From contig NW_027478788.1 of the NCBI RefSeq assembly GCF_051014685.1, forward strand, positions 1 through 64,000: a stretch of 64,000 nt of DNA, given 5' to 3'. This stretch comes from Ptiloglossa arizonensis (taxonomy: Eukaryota > Arthropoda > Insecta > Hymenoptera > Colletidae). A model generated the notes under the pieces. The model was not told where the DNA came from. It made no database searches and worked only from the letters and a program-made list of their open reading frames with translations. This document shows positions 37,691-51,423 of this stretch, in pieces. Numbering within the stretch: the stretch's first letter is position 1; the number at the start of each line of letters is the position of its first letter. The position numbers and the translations under genes are program-made.

Positions 37691-40600
37691 GAAACTCAAA
37701 ATTTTCGCAATTCTGATGCTCGAAACGAATAACTAGGGCGGCCTAGGGGAAAAGTACGCATACCGTTGTAATCGGGCGAGTTTCTGCTTTCAGATGCATC
37801 AGAAATTTTGCAGATTGGTCAATCCGTTCGCGAGATATGGCAGTTTGGAAGGAAGAAACGCTTGAGAAACTCAAAATTTTCGCAGTTCTGATGCTCGAAA
37901 CGAATAACTAGGGCGGCCTAGGGGAAAAGTACGCATACCGTTGTAATCGGGCGAGTTTCTGCTTTCAGATGCATCAGAAATTTTGCGGATTGGTCAATCC
38001 GTTCGCGAGATGTGGCAGTTTGGAAGTAAGAAACGCTTGAGAAACTCAAAATTTTCGCAGTTCTGATGCTCGAAACGAATAACTAGAAAGCCCTAGGGGA
38101 AAAGTACGCATACCGATGTAATCGGGCGAGTTTCTACTTTCAGATGCAACAGAAATTTTGCGGATTGGTCGATCCGTTCGCGAGATATGGCAGTTTGGAG
38201 GAAAGAAACGCTTGAGAAACTCAAAATTTTCGCAGTTCTGATGCTCGAAACGAATAACTAGAACGGCCTAGGGGAAAAGTACGTACACCGTTGTAATCGG
38301 GCGAGTTTCTACTTTCAGATGCAACAGAAATTTTGCGGATTGGTCAATCCGTTCGCGAGATATGGCAGTTTGGAGGTAAGCAACGCTTGAGAAACTCAAA
38401 ATTTTCGCAGTTCTGATGCTCGAAACGAACAACTAGAACGGCCTAGGGGAAAAGTACGTATACCGTTGTAATCGGGCGTGTTTCTACTTTCAGATGCAAC
38501 AGAAATTTTGCGGATTGGTCAATCCGTTCGCGAGATATGGCAGTTTGGAGGTAAGCAACGCTTGAGAAACTCAAAATTTTCGCAGTTCTGATGCTCGAAA
38601 CGAATAACTAGAACGGTCTAGGGGAAAAGTACGAATACAGTTGTAATCGGGCGAGTTTCTACCTTCAGATGCAACAGAAATTTTGCGGATTGGTCAATCC
38701 GTTCGCGAGATATGGCAGTTTGGAGGTAAGAAACGCTTGAGAAACTCAAAATTTTCGCAGTTCTGATGCTCGAAACGAATAACTAGAAAGGCCTAGGGGA
38801 AAAGTACGCATAGTGTTGTAATCGGGCGAGTTTCTGCTTTCAGATGCAACAGAAATTTTGCGGATTGGTCGATCCGTTCGCGAGATATGGCAGTTTGGAG
38901 GTAAGAAACGCTTGAGAAACTCAAAATTTTCGCAATTCTGATGCTCGAAACGAATAACTAGGGCGGCCTAGGGGAAAAGTACGCATACCGTTGTAATCGG
39001 GCGAGTTTCTGCTTTCAGATGCATCAGAAATTTTGCAGATTGGTCAATCCGTTCGCGAGATATGGCAGTTTGGAAGGAAGAAACGCTTGAGAAACTCAAA
39101 ATTTTCGCAGTTCTGATGCTCGAAACGAATAACTAGGGCGGCCTAGGGGAAAAGTACGCATACCGTTGTAATCGGGCGAGTTTCTGCTTTCAGATGCATC
39201 AGAAATTTTGCGGATTGGTCAATCCGTTCGCGAGATGTGGCAGTTTGGAAGTAAGAAACGCTTGAGAAACTCAAAATTTTCGCAGTTCTGATGCTCGAAA
39301 CGAATAACTAGAAAGCCCTAGGGGAAAAGTACGCATACCGATGTAATCGGGCGAGTTTCTACTTTCAGATGCAACAGAAATTTTGCGGATTGGTCGATCC
39401 GTTCGCGAGATATGGCAGTTTGGAGGAAAGAAACGCTTGAGAAACTCAAAATTTTCGCAGTTCTGATGCTCGAAACGAATAACTAGTACGGCCCAGGGGA
39501 AAAGTACGCATACCGTTGTAATCGGGCGAGTTTCTACTTTCAGATGCAACAGAAATTTTGCGGATTGGTCAATCCGTTCGCGAGATATGGCAGTTTGGAG
39601 GTAAGCAACGCTTGAGAAACTCAAAATTTTCGCAGTTCTGATGCTCGAAACGAACAACTAGAACGGCCTAGGGGAAAAGTACGTATACCGTTGTAATCGG
39701 GCGTGTTTCTACTTTCAGATGCAACAGAAATTTTGCGGATTGGTCAATCCGTTCGCGAGATATGGCAGTTTGGATGTAAGCAACGCTTGAGAAACTCAAA
39801 ATTTTCGCAGTTCTGATGCTCGAAACGAATAACTAGAACGGTCTAGGGGAAAAGTACGAATACAGTTGTAATCGGGCGAGTTTCTACCTTCAGATGCAAC
39901 AGAAATTTTGCGGATTGGTCAATCCGTTCGCGAGATATGGCAGTTTGGAGGTAAGAAACGCTTGAGAAACTCAAAATTTTCGCAGTTCTGATGCTCGAAA
40001 CGAATAACTAGAAAGGCCTAGGGGAAAAGTACGCATAGTGTTGTAATCGGGCGAGTTTCTGCTTTCAGATGCAACAGAAATTTTGCGGATTGGTCGATCC
40101 GTTCGCGAGGTATGGCAGTTTGGAGGTAAGAAACGCTTGAGAAACTCAAAATTTTCGCAATTCTGATGCTCGAAACGAATAACTAGGGCGGCCTAGGGGA
40201 AAAGTACGCATACCGTTGTAATCGGGCGAGTTTCTGCTTTCAGATGCATCAGAAATTTTGCAGATTGGTCAATCCGTTCGCGAGATATGGCAGTTTGGAA
40301 GGAAGAAACGCTTGAGAAACTCAAAATTTTCGCAGTTCTGATGCTCGAAACGAATAACTAGGGCGGCCTAGGGGAAAAGTACGCATACCGTTGTAATCGG
40401 GCGAGTTTCTGCTTTCAGATGCATCAGAAATTTTGCGGATTGGTCAATCCGTTCGCGAGATGTGGCAGTTTGGAAGTAAGAAACGCTTGAGAAACTCAAA
40501 ATTTTCGCAGTTCTGATGCTCGAAACGAATAACTAGAAAGCCCTAGGGGAAAAGTACGCATACCGATGTAATCGGGCGAGTTTCTACTTTCAGATGCAAC

Positions 40601-41220
40601 AGAAATTTTGCGGATTGGTCAATCCGTTCGCGAGATATGGCAGTTTGGAGGTAAGAAACGCTTGAGAAACTCAAAATTTTCGCAGTTCTGATGCTCGAAA
40701 CGAATAACTAGAACGGCCTAGGGGAAAAGTACGTACACCGTTGTAATCGGGCGAGTTTCTACTTTCAGATGCAACAGAAATTTTGCGGATTGGTCAATCC
40801 GTTCGCGAGATATGGCAGTTTGGAGGTAAGCAACGCTTGAGAAACTCAAAATTTTCGCAGTTCTGATGCTCGAAACGAACAACTAGAACGGCCTAGGGGA
40901 AAAGTACGTATACCGTTGTAATCGGGCGTGTTTCTACTTTCAGATGCAACAGAAATTTTGCGGATTGGTCAATCCGTTCGCGAGATATGGCAGTTTGGAG
41001 GTAAGCAACGCTTGAGAAACTCAAAATTTTCGCAGTTCTGATGCTCGAAACGAATAACTAGAACGGTCTAGGGGAAAAGTACGAATACAGTTGTAATCGG
41101 GCGAGTTTCTACCTTCAGATGCAACAGAAATTTTGCGGATTGGTCAATCCGTTCGCGAGATATGGCAGTTTGGAGGTAAGAAACGCTTGAGAAACTCAAA
41201 ATTTTCGCAGTTCTGATGCT
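36301..41220 (+). repeat. 8-mer then 7-mer HOR series (1400, 1225, 1225 bp)
   Basis: The signature TTTTCGCAATTCTG followed by CTAGGGCGG begins at 36301, 37701, 38926 and 40151, giving spacings of 1400, 1225 and 1225 bp (8, 7 and 7 monomers). Each unit then runs through GCATCAG with TTGCAGATTGG and GGAAGGAAG, a second GGGCGG monomer, AAAGCCCTAGG with TACCGATG, GGTCGATCC or GGTCAATCC, a CTAGTACGGCCC or GTACACCG monomer, ACGGTCTAGG and CATAGTGTTG. The units swap individual monomers, so the HOR is fluid rather than fixed. Confidence 0.84.
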
Positions 41221-42324
41221 CGAAACGAATAACTAGGGCGGCCTAGGGGAAAAGTACGCATAGTGTTGTAATCGGGCGAGTTTCTGCTTTCAGATGCATC
41301 ACAAATTTTGCGGATTGGTCAATCCGTTCGCGAGATGTGGCAGTTTGGATGTCAGGAACGCTTGAGAAACTCAAAATTTTCGCAGTTCTGATGCTCGAAA
41401 CGAATAACTAGAAAGGCCTAGGGGAAAAGTACGCATACCGTTGTAATCGGGCGAGTTTCTACTTTCAGATGCAACAGAAATTTTGCGGATTGGTCAATCC
41501 GTTCGCGAGATATGGCAGTTTGGAGGTAAGCAACGCTTGAGAAACTCAAAATTTTCGCAGTTCTGATGCTCGAAACGAATAACTAGAAAGGCCTAGGGGA
41601 AGAGTACGCATAGTGTTGTAATCGGGCGAGTTTCTGCTTTCAGATGCATCACAAATTTTGCGGATTGGTCAATCCGTTCGCGAGATGTGGCAGTTTGGAA
41701 GTCAGAAACGCTTGAGAAACTCAAAATTTTCGCAGTTCTGATGCTCGAAACGAATAACTAGAAAGGCCTAGGGGAAAAGTACGCATACCGTTGTAATCGG
41801 GCGAGTTTCTACTTTCAGATGCAACAGAAATTTTGCGGATTGGTCAATCCGTTCGCGAGATATGGCAGTTTGGAGGTAAGCAACGCTTGAGAAACTCAAA
41901 ATTTTCGCAGTTCTGATGCTCGAAACGAATAACTAGTACGGCCCAGGGGAAAAGTACGCATACCGTTGTAATCGGGCGAGTTTCTCCTTTCAGATGCAAC
42001 AGAAATTTTGCGGATTGGTCAATCCGCTCGCGAGATATGGCAGTTTGGAGGTAAGAAACGCGTGAGAAACTCAAAATTTTCGCTGTTCTGATGCTCGAAA
42101 CGAATAACTAGAACGGCCTAGGGGAAAAGTACGTATACCGTTGTAATCGGGCGAGTTTCCACTTTCAGAAGCAACAGAAAATTTGCGGATTGGTCAATCC
42201 GTTCGCGAGATATGGCAGTTTGGAGGTAAGAAACGCATGAGAAACTCAAAATTTTCGCAGTTCTGATGCTCGAAACGAATAACTAGAACGGTCTAGGGGA
42301 AAAGTACGCATACAGTTGTAATCG
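41221..42324 (+). repeat. Irregular segment with a local 350-bp dimer
   Basis: Monomers with ATGCATCACAAATTTTG start at 41294 and 41644, 350 bp apart; each is followed by a GTCAG-type monomer (GATGTCAGGAACG, GAAGTCAGAAACG) and then GTAAGCAACG. Toward the right lie singletons such as TTTCTCCTTTCAG, AACGCGTGAG, TTTCCACTTTCAGAAGC and AACGCATGAG that I did not find in surrounding HORs. The segment ends where the 6.3-kb unit begins at about 42.32 kb. Confidence 0.7.
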
Positions 42325-45300
42325 GGCGAGTTTCTACCTTCAGATGCAACAGAAATTTTGCGGATTGGTCAATCCGTTCGCGAGATATGGCAGTTTGGAG
42401 GTAAGAAACGCTTGAGAAACTCAAAATTTTCGCAGTTCTGATGCTCGAAACGAATAACTAGAAAGGCCTAGGGGAAAAGTACGCATAGTGTTGTAATCGG
42501 GCGAGTTTCTGCTTTCAGATGCAACACAAATTTTGCGGATTGGTCAATCCGTTCGCGAGAGATGGCAGTTTGGAGGTAAGCAACGCTTGAGAAACTCAAA
42601 ATTTTCGCAGTTCTGATGCTCGAAACGAATAACTAGAACGGTCTAGGGGAAAAGTACGAATACAGTTGTAATCGGGCGAGTTTCTACCTTCAGATGCAAC
42701 AGAAATTTTGCGGATTGGTCAATCCGTTCGCGAGATATGGCAGTTTGGAGGTAAGAAACGCTTGAGAAACTCAAAATTTTCGCAGTTCTGATGCTCGAAA
42801 CGAATAACTAGAACGGACTGGGGGAAAAGTACGCATACAGTTGTAATCGGGCGAGTTTCTACTTTCAGATGCAACAGAAATTTTGCGGATTGGTCAATCC
42901 GTTCGCGAGATATGGCAGTTTGGAGGTAAGAAACGCTTGAGAAACTCAAAATTTTCGCAGTTCTCATGCTCGAAACGAATAACTAGAACGGACTAGGGGA
43001 AAAGGACGCATACCCTTGTAATAGTGCGAGTTTCTACTTTCAGATGCAACAGAAATTTTGCGGATTGGTCAAACCTTTCGCGAGATATGGCAGTTTGGAG
43101 GTAAGAAACGCTTGAGAAACTCCAAATTTTCGCAGTTCTGATGCTCGAAACGAATAACTAGAACGGCCTAGGGGAAAAGTACGCATACCGTTGTAATCGG
43201 GCGAGTTTCTACTTTCAGATGCAACAGAAATTTTGCGGATTGGTCAATCCGTTCGCGAGATATGGCAGTTTGTAGGTAAGAAACGCTTGAGAAACTCAAA
43301 ATTTTCGCAGTTCTGATGCTCGAAACGAATAACTAGGACGGCCTAGGGGAAAAGTACGCATACCGTTGTAATCGGGCGGGTTTCTACTTTCAGGTGCAAC
43401 AGAAATTTTGCGGATTGGTCAATCCGTTCGCGAGATATGACAGTTTGGAAGTAAGAAACGCTTGAGAAACTCAAAATTTTCGCAATTCTGATGCTCGAAA
43501 CGAATAACTAGGGCGGCCTAGGGGAAAAGTACGCATACCGTTGTAATCGGGCGAGTTTCTGCTTTCAGATGCATCAGAAATTTTGCAGATTGGTCAATCC
43601 GTTCGCGAGATATGGCAGTTTGGAAGGAAGAAACGCTTGAGAAACTCAAAATTTTCGCAGTTCTGATGCTCGAAACGAATAACTAGAACGGCCTAGGGGA
43701 AAAGTACGCATACAGTTGTAATCGAGCGAGTTTCTACTTTCAGATGCAACAGAAATTTTGCGGGTTGGTCAATCCGTTCGCGAGATATGGCAGTTTGGAG
43801 GTAAGCAACGCTTGAAAAACTCAAAATTTTCGCAGTTCTATTGCTCGAAACGAACAACTAGAACGGCCTAGGGGAAAAGTACACATACCGTTGTAATCGG
43901 GCGAGTTACTACTTTCAGATGCAACAGAAATTTTGCGGATTGGTCAATCCGTTCGCGAGATATGGCAGTTTGGAGGTAAGAAACGCTTGAGAAACTCAAA
44001 ATTTTCGCAGTTCTCATGCTCGAAACGAATAACTACAACGGCCTAGGGGAAAAGTATGCATACCGTTGTAATCGGGCTAGTTTCTACTTTCAGATGCAAC
44101 AGAAATTTTGCGGATTGGTCAATCCGTTCGCGAGATATGTCAGTCTGGAGGTAAGAAACGCTCGAGAAACTCAAAATTTTCGCAGTTCTGATGCTCGACA
44201 AGCATAACTAGAACGGCCTAGGGGAAAAGTACGCACACCGTTGTAATCGGGCGAGTTTCTACTTTCAGATGCAACAGAAATTTTGCGGATTGGTCAATCC
44301 GTTCGCGAGATATGGCAGTTTGGAGGTAAGAAACGCTTGAGAAACTCAAAATTTTCGCAGTTCTGATGCTAGAAACGAATAACTAGAACGGACTAGGGGA
44401 AAAGTACGCATACAGTTGTAATCGGGCGAGTTTCTACTTTCAGATGCAACAGAAATTTTGCGGATTGGTCAATCCATTCGCGAGATATGGCAGTTTGGAG
44501 GTAAGAAACGCTTGAGAAACTCAAAATTTTCACAGTTCTGATGCTCGAAACGAATAACCAGAACGGCCTAGAGGAAAAGTACGCATACAGTTGTAATCGA
44601 GCGAGTTTCTAATTTCAGATGCAACAGAAATTTTGCGGGTTGGTCAATCCGTTCGCGAGATATGGCAGTTAGGAGGTAAGAAACGCTTGAGAAACTCAAC
44701 ATTTTCGCAGTTCTGATACTCGAAACGAATAACTAGAACGGCCTAGGGGAAAAGTACGCATACTGTTGTAATCGGGCGAGTTTCTGCTTTCAGACGCAAC
44801 AGAAATTTTGCGGATTGGTCAATCCGTTCGCGAGATATGGCAGTTTGGAGGTAAGAAACGCTTGAGAAACTCAAAGTTTTTGCAGTTCTGATGCTCGAAA
44901 CGAATAACTAGAACGGCCTAGGGGAAAAGTACGCATACCGTTGTAATCGGGCGAGTTTCTACTTTCAGATGCAACAGAAATTTTGCGGATTGGTCAATCC
45001 GTTCGCGAGATATGGCAGTTTGGAGGTAAGAAACGCTTGAGAAACTCAAAATTTTCGCAGTTCTCATGCTCGAAACGAATAACTACAACGGACTAGGGGA
45101 AAAGTACGCATAGTGTTGTAATCGGGCGAGTTTCTACTTTCAGATGCAACAGAAATTTTGGGGATTGGTCAATCCGTTCGCGAGATATGGCAGTTTGGAG
45201 GTAAGAAACGCTCGAGAAACTCAAAATTTTCGCAGTTCTGATGCTCGACAAGCATAACTAGAACGGTCTAGGGGAAAAGTACGTATACCGTTGTAATCGG

Positions 45301-48300
45301 GCGAGTTTCTACTTTCAGATGCAACAGAAATTTTGTGGATTGGTCAATCCGTTCGCGAGATGTGGCAGTTTGTAGGTAAGAAACGCTTGAGAAACTCAAA
45401 ATTTTCGCAGTTCTGATGCTCGAAACGAATAACTAGAACGTCCTAGGGGAAAAGTACGAACACCGTTGTAATCGGGCGAGTTTCTACCTTCAGATGCAAC
45501 AGAAATTTTGCGGATTGGTCAATCCGTTCGCGAGATATGGCAGTTTGGAAGTAAGAAACGCTTGAGAAACTCAAAATTTTCGCAGTTCTGATGCTCGAAA
45601 CGAATAACTAGAACGGCCTAGGGGAAAAGTACGCATACCGTTGTAATCGGGCGAGTTTCTACCTTCAGATGCAACAGAAATTTTGCGGATTGGTCAATCC
45701 GTTCGCGAGATGTGGCAGTTTGGAAGTAAGAAACGCTTGAGAAACTCAAAATTTTCGCAGTTCTGATGCTCGAAACGAATAACTAGAACGGCCTAGTTGA
45801 AAAGTACGCATAACGTTGTAATCGGGCGAGTTTCTACTTTCAGATGCAACAGAAATTTTGCGGATTGGTCAATCCGTTCGCGAGATATGGCAGTTTGGAG
45901 GTAAGAAACGCTTGAGAAACTCAAAATTTTCGCAGTTCTGATGCTCGAAACGAATAACTAGAACGGCCTCGGTGAAAAGTACGTATACCGTTGAAATCGG
46001 GCGAGTTTCTACTTTCAGATGCAACAGAAATTTTGCGGATTGGTCAATCCGTTCGCGAGATATGGCAGTTTGGAGGTAAGAAACGCTTGAGAAACTCAAA
46101 ATTTTCGCAGTTCTGATGCTCGAAACGAACAACTAGAACGGCCTAGGGGAAAAGTACACATACCGTTGTAATCGGGCGAGTTACTACTTTCAGATGCAAC
46201 AGAAATTTTGCGGATTGGTGAATCCGTTCGCGAGATATGGCAGTTTGGAGGTAAGTAACGCTTGAGAAACTCAAAATTTTCGCAGTTCTCATGCTCGAAA
46301 CGAATAACTACAACGCCCTAGGGGAAAAGTACGCATACCGTTGTAATGGGGCGAGTTTCTACTTTCAGATGCAACAGAAATTTTGCGGATTGGTCAATCC
46401 GTTCGCGAGATATGGCAGTTTGGAGGTAAGAAACGCTTGAGAAACTCAAAATTTTCGCAGTTCTGATGCTCGAAACGAACAACTAGAACGGCCTAGGGGA
46501 AAAGTACACATACCGTTGTAATCGGGCGAGTTACTACTTTCAGATGCGACAGAAATTTTGCGGATTGGTCAATCCGTTCGCGAGATATGGCAGTTTGTAA
46601 GGAAGAAACGCTTGAGAAACTCAAAATTTTCGCAGTTCTGATGCTCGAAACGAATAACTATGGCGGCCTAGGGGAAAAGTACGCATACCGTTGTAATCGG
46701 GTGAGTTTCTGCTTTCAGATGCATCAGAAATTTTGCGGATTGGTCAATCCGTTCGCGAGATGTGGCAGTTTGTAGGTAAGAAACGCTTGAGAAATTCAAA
46801 ATTTTCGCAATTCTGATGCTCGAAACGAATAACTAGGGCGGCCTAGGGGAAAAGTACGCATACCGTTGTAATCGGGCGAGTTTCTGCTTTCAGATGCATC
46901 AGAAATTTTGCGGATTGGTCAATCCGTTCGCGAGATGTGGCAGTTTGTAGGTAAGAAACGCTTGAGAAACTCAAAATTTTCGCAGTTCTGATGCTCGAAA
47001 CGAATAACTAGGACGGCCTAGGGGAAAAGTACGCATACCGTTGTAATCGGGCGAGTTTCTACTTTCAGATGCAACAGAAATTTTGAGGATTGGTCAATCC
47101 ATTCGCGAGGTATGGCAGTTTGGAAGTAAGAAACGCTTGAGAAACTCAAAATTTTCGCAGTTCTGATGCTCGAAACGAATAACTAGAACGGCCTAGGGGA
47201 AAACTACGTATACCGTTGTAATCGGGCGAGTTTCTACTTTCAGATGCAACAGAAATTTTGCGGATTGGTCAATCCGTTCGCGAGATATGGCAGTTTGGAG
47301 GTAAGCAACGCTTGAGAAACTCAAAATTTTCGCAGTTCTGTTGCTCGAAACGAATAACTAGAACGGCCTAGGGGAAAAGTCCGCATACAGTTGTAATCGG
47401 GCGAGTTTCTACTTTCAGATGCAACAGAAATTTTGCGGATTGGTCAATCCGTTCGCGAGATATGGCAGTTTGGAGGTAAGAAACGCTTGAGAAACTCAAA
47501 ATTTTCGCAGTTCTGATGCTCGACAAGCATAACTAGAACGGCCTAGGGGAAAAGTACGCATACCGTTGTAATCGGGCGAGTTTCGACTTTCAGGTGCAAC
47601 AGAAATTTTGCGGATTGGTCAATTCGTTCGCGAGATATGGCAGTTTGGAGGTAAGAAACGCTTGAGAAACTCAAAATTTTCGCAGTTCTCATGCTCGAAA
47701 CGAATAACTAGAACGGACTAGGGGAAAAGGACGCATACCCTTGTAATCGTGCGAGTTTCTACTTTCAGATGCAACAGAAATTTTGCGGATTGGTCAAACC
47801 TTTCGCGAGATATGGCAGTTTGGAGGTAAGAAACGCTTGAGAAACTCCAAATTTTCGCAGTTCTGATGCTCGAAACGAATAACTAGAACGGCCTAGGGGA
47901 AAAGTACGCATACCGTTGTAATCGGGCGAGTTTCTACTTTCAGATGCAACAGAAATTTTGCGGATTGGTCAATCCGTTCGCGAGATATGGCAGTTTGTAG
48001 GTAAGAAACGCTTGAGAAACTCAAAATTTTCGCAGTTCTGATGCTCGAAACGAATAACTAGGACGGCCTAGGGGAAAAGTACGCATACCGTTGTAATCGG
48101 GCGGGTTTCTACTTTCAGATGCAACAGAAATTTTGCATATTGGTCAATCCGTTCGCGAGATATGGCAGTTTGGAGGTAAGAAACGCTTGAGAAACTCAAA
48201 ATTTTCGCAGTTCTGATGCTCGACAAGCATAACTAGAACGGCCTAGGGGAAAGTACGCATACCGTTGTAATCGGGCGAGTTTCTGCTTTCAGATGCATCA

Positions 48301-48623
48301 GAAATTTTGCGGATTGGTCAAACCTTTCGCGAGATATGGCAGTTTGGAGGTAAGAAACGCTTGAGAAACTCAAAATTTTCGCAGTTCTGATGCTCGACAA
48401 GCATAACTAGAACGGCCTAGGGGAAAAGTACGCATACCGTTGTAATCGGGCGAGTTTCTACTTTCAGATGCAACAGAAATTTTGCGGATTGGTCAATCCG
48501 TTCGCGAGATATGGCAGTTTGGAGGTAAGAAACGCTTGAGAAACTCAAAATTTTCGCAGTTCTCATGCTCGGAACGAATAACTAGAACGGACTAGGGGAA
48601 AAGGACGCATACCCTTGTAATCG
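42325..48623 (+). repeat. 6.3-kb HOR unit, copy A (36 monomers, 6299 bp)
   Basis: This unit recurs in full at 54224-60522, at an offset of 11899 bp. It is itself a mosaic. 42.97-44.65 kb resembles 28.63-30.29 kb (offset 14349 bp), 44.66-45.6 kb resembles 10.2-11.0 kb, and 45.84-48.62 kb resembles 33.24-35.87 kb (offset 12599, then 12774 bp because of the monomer lost near 34.69 kb). It includes the 174-bp monomer 48119-48292. Against copy B I noticed only scattered single differences, such as AGGGGAAAA near 42472 versus AGAGGAAAA near 54371. Confidence 0.88.
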
Positions 48624-51423
48624 GGCGAGTTTCTACCTTCAGATGCAACAGAAATTTTGCGGATTGGTCAATCCGTTCGCGAGATATGGCAGTTTGGAGG
48701 TAAGAAACGCTTGAGAAACTCAAAATTTTCGCAGTTCTGATGCTCGAAACGAATAACTAGAAAGGCCTAGAGGAAAAGTACGCATAGTGTTGTAATCGGG
48801 CGAGTTTCTGCTTTCAGATGCAACACAAATTTTGCGGATTGGTCAATCCGTTCGCGAGAGATGGCAGTTTGGAGGTAAGCAACGCTTGAGAAACTCAAAA
48901 TTTTCGCAGTTCTGATGCTCGAAACGAATAACTAGAACGGTCTAGGGGAAAAGTACGAATACAGTTGTAATCGGGCGAGTTTCTACCTTCAGATGCAACA
49001 GAAATTTTGCGGATTGGTCAATCCGTTCGCGAGATATGGCAGTTTGGAGGTAAGAAACGCTTGAGAAACTCAAAATTTTCGCAGTTCTGATGCTCGAAAC
49101 GAATAACTAGAACGGACTGGGGGAAAAGTACGCATACAGTTGTAATCGGGCGAGTTTCTACTTTCAGATGCAACAGAAATTTTGCGGATTGGTCAATCCG
49201 TTCGCGAGATATGGCAGTTTGGAGGTAAGAAACGCTTGAGAAACTCAAAATTTTCGCAGTTCTCATGCTCGAAACGAATAACTAGAACGGACTAGGGGAA
49301 AAGGACGCATACCCTTGTAATAGTGCGAGTTTCTACTTTCAGATGCAACAGAAATTTTGCGGATTGGTCAAACCTTTCGCGAGATATGGCAGTTTGGAGG
49401 TAAGAAACGCTTGAGAAACTCCAAATTTTCGCAGTTCTGATGCTCGAAACGAATAACTAGAACGGCCTAGGGGAAAAGTACGCATACCGTTGTAATCGGG
49501 CGAGTTTCTACTTTCAGATGCAACAGAAATTTTGCGGATTGGTCAATCCGTTCGCGAGATATGGCAGTTTGTAGGTAAGAAACGCTTGAGAAACTCAAAA
49601 TTTTCGCAGTTCTGATGCTCGAAACGAATAACTAGGACGGCCTAGGGGAAAAGTACGCATACCGTTGTAATCGGGCGGGTTTCTACTTTCAGGTGCAACA
49701 GAAATTTTGCGGATTGGTCAATCCGTTCGCGAGATATGACAGTTTGGAAGTAAGAAACGCTTGAGAAACTCAAAATTTTCGCAATTCTGATGCTCGAAAC
49801 GAATAACTAGGGCGGCCTAGGGGAAAAGTACGCATACCGTTGTAATCGGGCGAGTTTCTGCTTTCAGATGCATCAGAAATTTTGCAGATTGGTCAATCCG
49901 TTCGCGAGATATGGCAGTTTGGAAGGAAGAAACGCTTGAGAAACTCAAAATTTTCGCAGTTCTGATGCTCGAAACGAATAACTAGAACGGCCTAGGGGAA
50001 AAGTACGCATACAGTTGTAATCGAGCGAGTTTCTACTTTCAGATGCAACAGAAATTTTGCGGGTTGGTCAATCCGTTCGCGAGATATGGCAGTTTGGAGG
50101 TAAGCAACGCTTGAAAAACTCAAAATTTTCGCAGTTCTATTGCTCGAAACGAACAACTAGAACGGCCTAGGGGAAAAGTACACATACCGTTGTAATCGGG
50201 CGAGTTACTACTTTCAGATGCAACAGAAATTTTGCGGATTGGTCAATCCGTTCGCGAGATATGGCAGTTTGGAGGTAAGAAACGCTTGAGAAACTCAAAA
50301 TTTTCGCAGTTCTCATGCTCGAAACGAATAACTACAACGGCCTAGGGGAAAAGTATGCATACCGTTGTAATCGGGCTAGTTTCTACTTTCAGATGCAACA
50401 GAAATTTTGCGGATTGGTCAATCCGTTCGCGAGATATGTCAGTCTGGAGGTAAGAAACGCTCGAGAAACTCAAAATTTTCGCAGTTCTGATGCTCGACAA
50501 GCATAACTAGAACGGCCTAGGGGAAAAGTACGCACACCGTTGTAATCGGGCGAGTTTCTACTTTCAGATGCAACAGAAATTTTGCGGATTGGTCAATCCG
50601 TTCGCGAGATATGGCAGTTTGGAGGTAAGAAACGCTTGAGAAACTCAAAATTTTCGCAGTTCTGATGCTAGAAACGAATAACTAGAACGGACTAGGGGAA
50701 AAGTACGCATACAGTTGTAATCGGGCGAGTTTCTACTTTCAGATGCAACAGAAATTTTGCGGATTGGTCAATCCATTCGCGAGATATGGCAGTTTGGAGG
50801 TAAGAAACGCTTGAGAAACTCAAAATTTTCACAGTTCTGATGCTCGAAACGAATAACCAGAACGGCCTAGAGGAAAAGTACGCATACAGTTGTAATCGAG
50901 CGAGTTTCTAATTTCAGATGCAACAGAAATTTTGCGGGTTGGTCAATCCGTTCGCGAGATATGGCAGTTAGGAGGTAAGAAACGCTTGAGAAACTCAACA
51001 TTTTCGCAGTTCTGATACTCGAAACGAATAACTAGAACGGCCTAGGGGAAAAGTACGCATACTGTTGTAATCGGGCGAGTTTCTGCTTTCAGACGCAACA
51101 GAAATTTTGCGGATTGGTCAATCCGTTCGCGAGATATGGCAGTTTGGAGGTAAGAAACGCTTGAGAAACTCAAAATTTTCGCAGTTCTGATGCTCGACAA
51201 GCATAACTAGAACGGCCTAGGGGAAAAGTACGCATACCGTTGTAATCGGGCGAGTTTCTACTTTCAGATGCAACAGAAATTTTGCGGATTGGTCAATCCG
51301 TTCGCGAGATATGGCAGTTTGGAGGTAAGAAACGCTTGAGAAACTCAAAATTTTCGCAGTTCTCATGCTCGGAACGAATAACTAGAACGGACTAGGGGAA
51401 AAGGACGCATACCCTTGTAATCG
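48624..51423 (+). repeat. 2.8-kb HOR unit 1 (16 monomers): internally deleted 6.3-kb unit
   Basis: It matches 42.33-44.87 kb and then 48.37-48.62 kb, skipping the intervening 3499 bp (20 monomers less 1 bp). 6299 minus 3499 equals the observed 2800. The in-register junction lies at about 51121-51173: to its left is the CTTTCAGACGCAAC monomer seen at 44790, and to its right is CTCGACAAGC as at 48390, instead of CTCAAAGTTTTTGC as at 44870. Confidence 0.88.

Noticed and set aside
39271..39657. Minus-strand open frame of 128 codons, the longest of many similar short frames on both strands
   Set aside because: It runs through more than two monomers and is made of satellite sequence in rotating frames. 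Similar frames recur wherever stop-free variants adjoin. 175 bp is not a multiple of 3, and there is no codon-level conservation, promoter or family resemblance.
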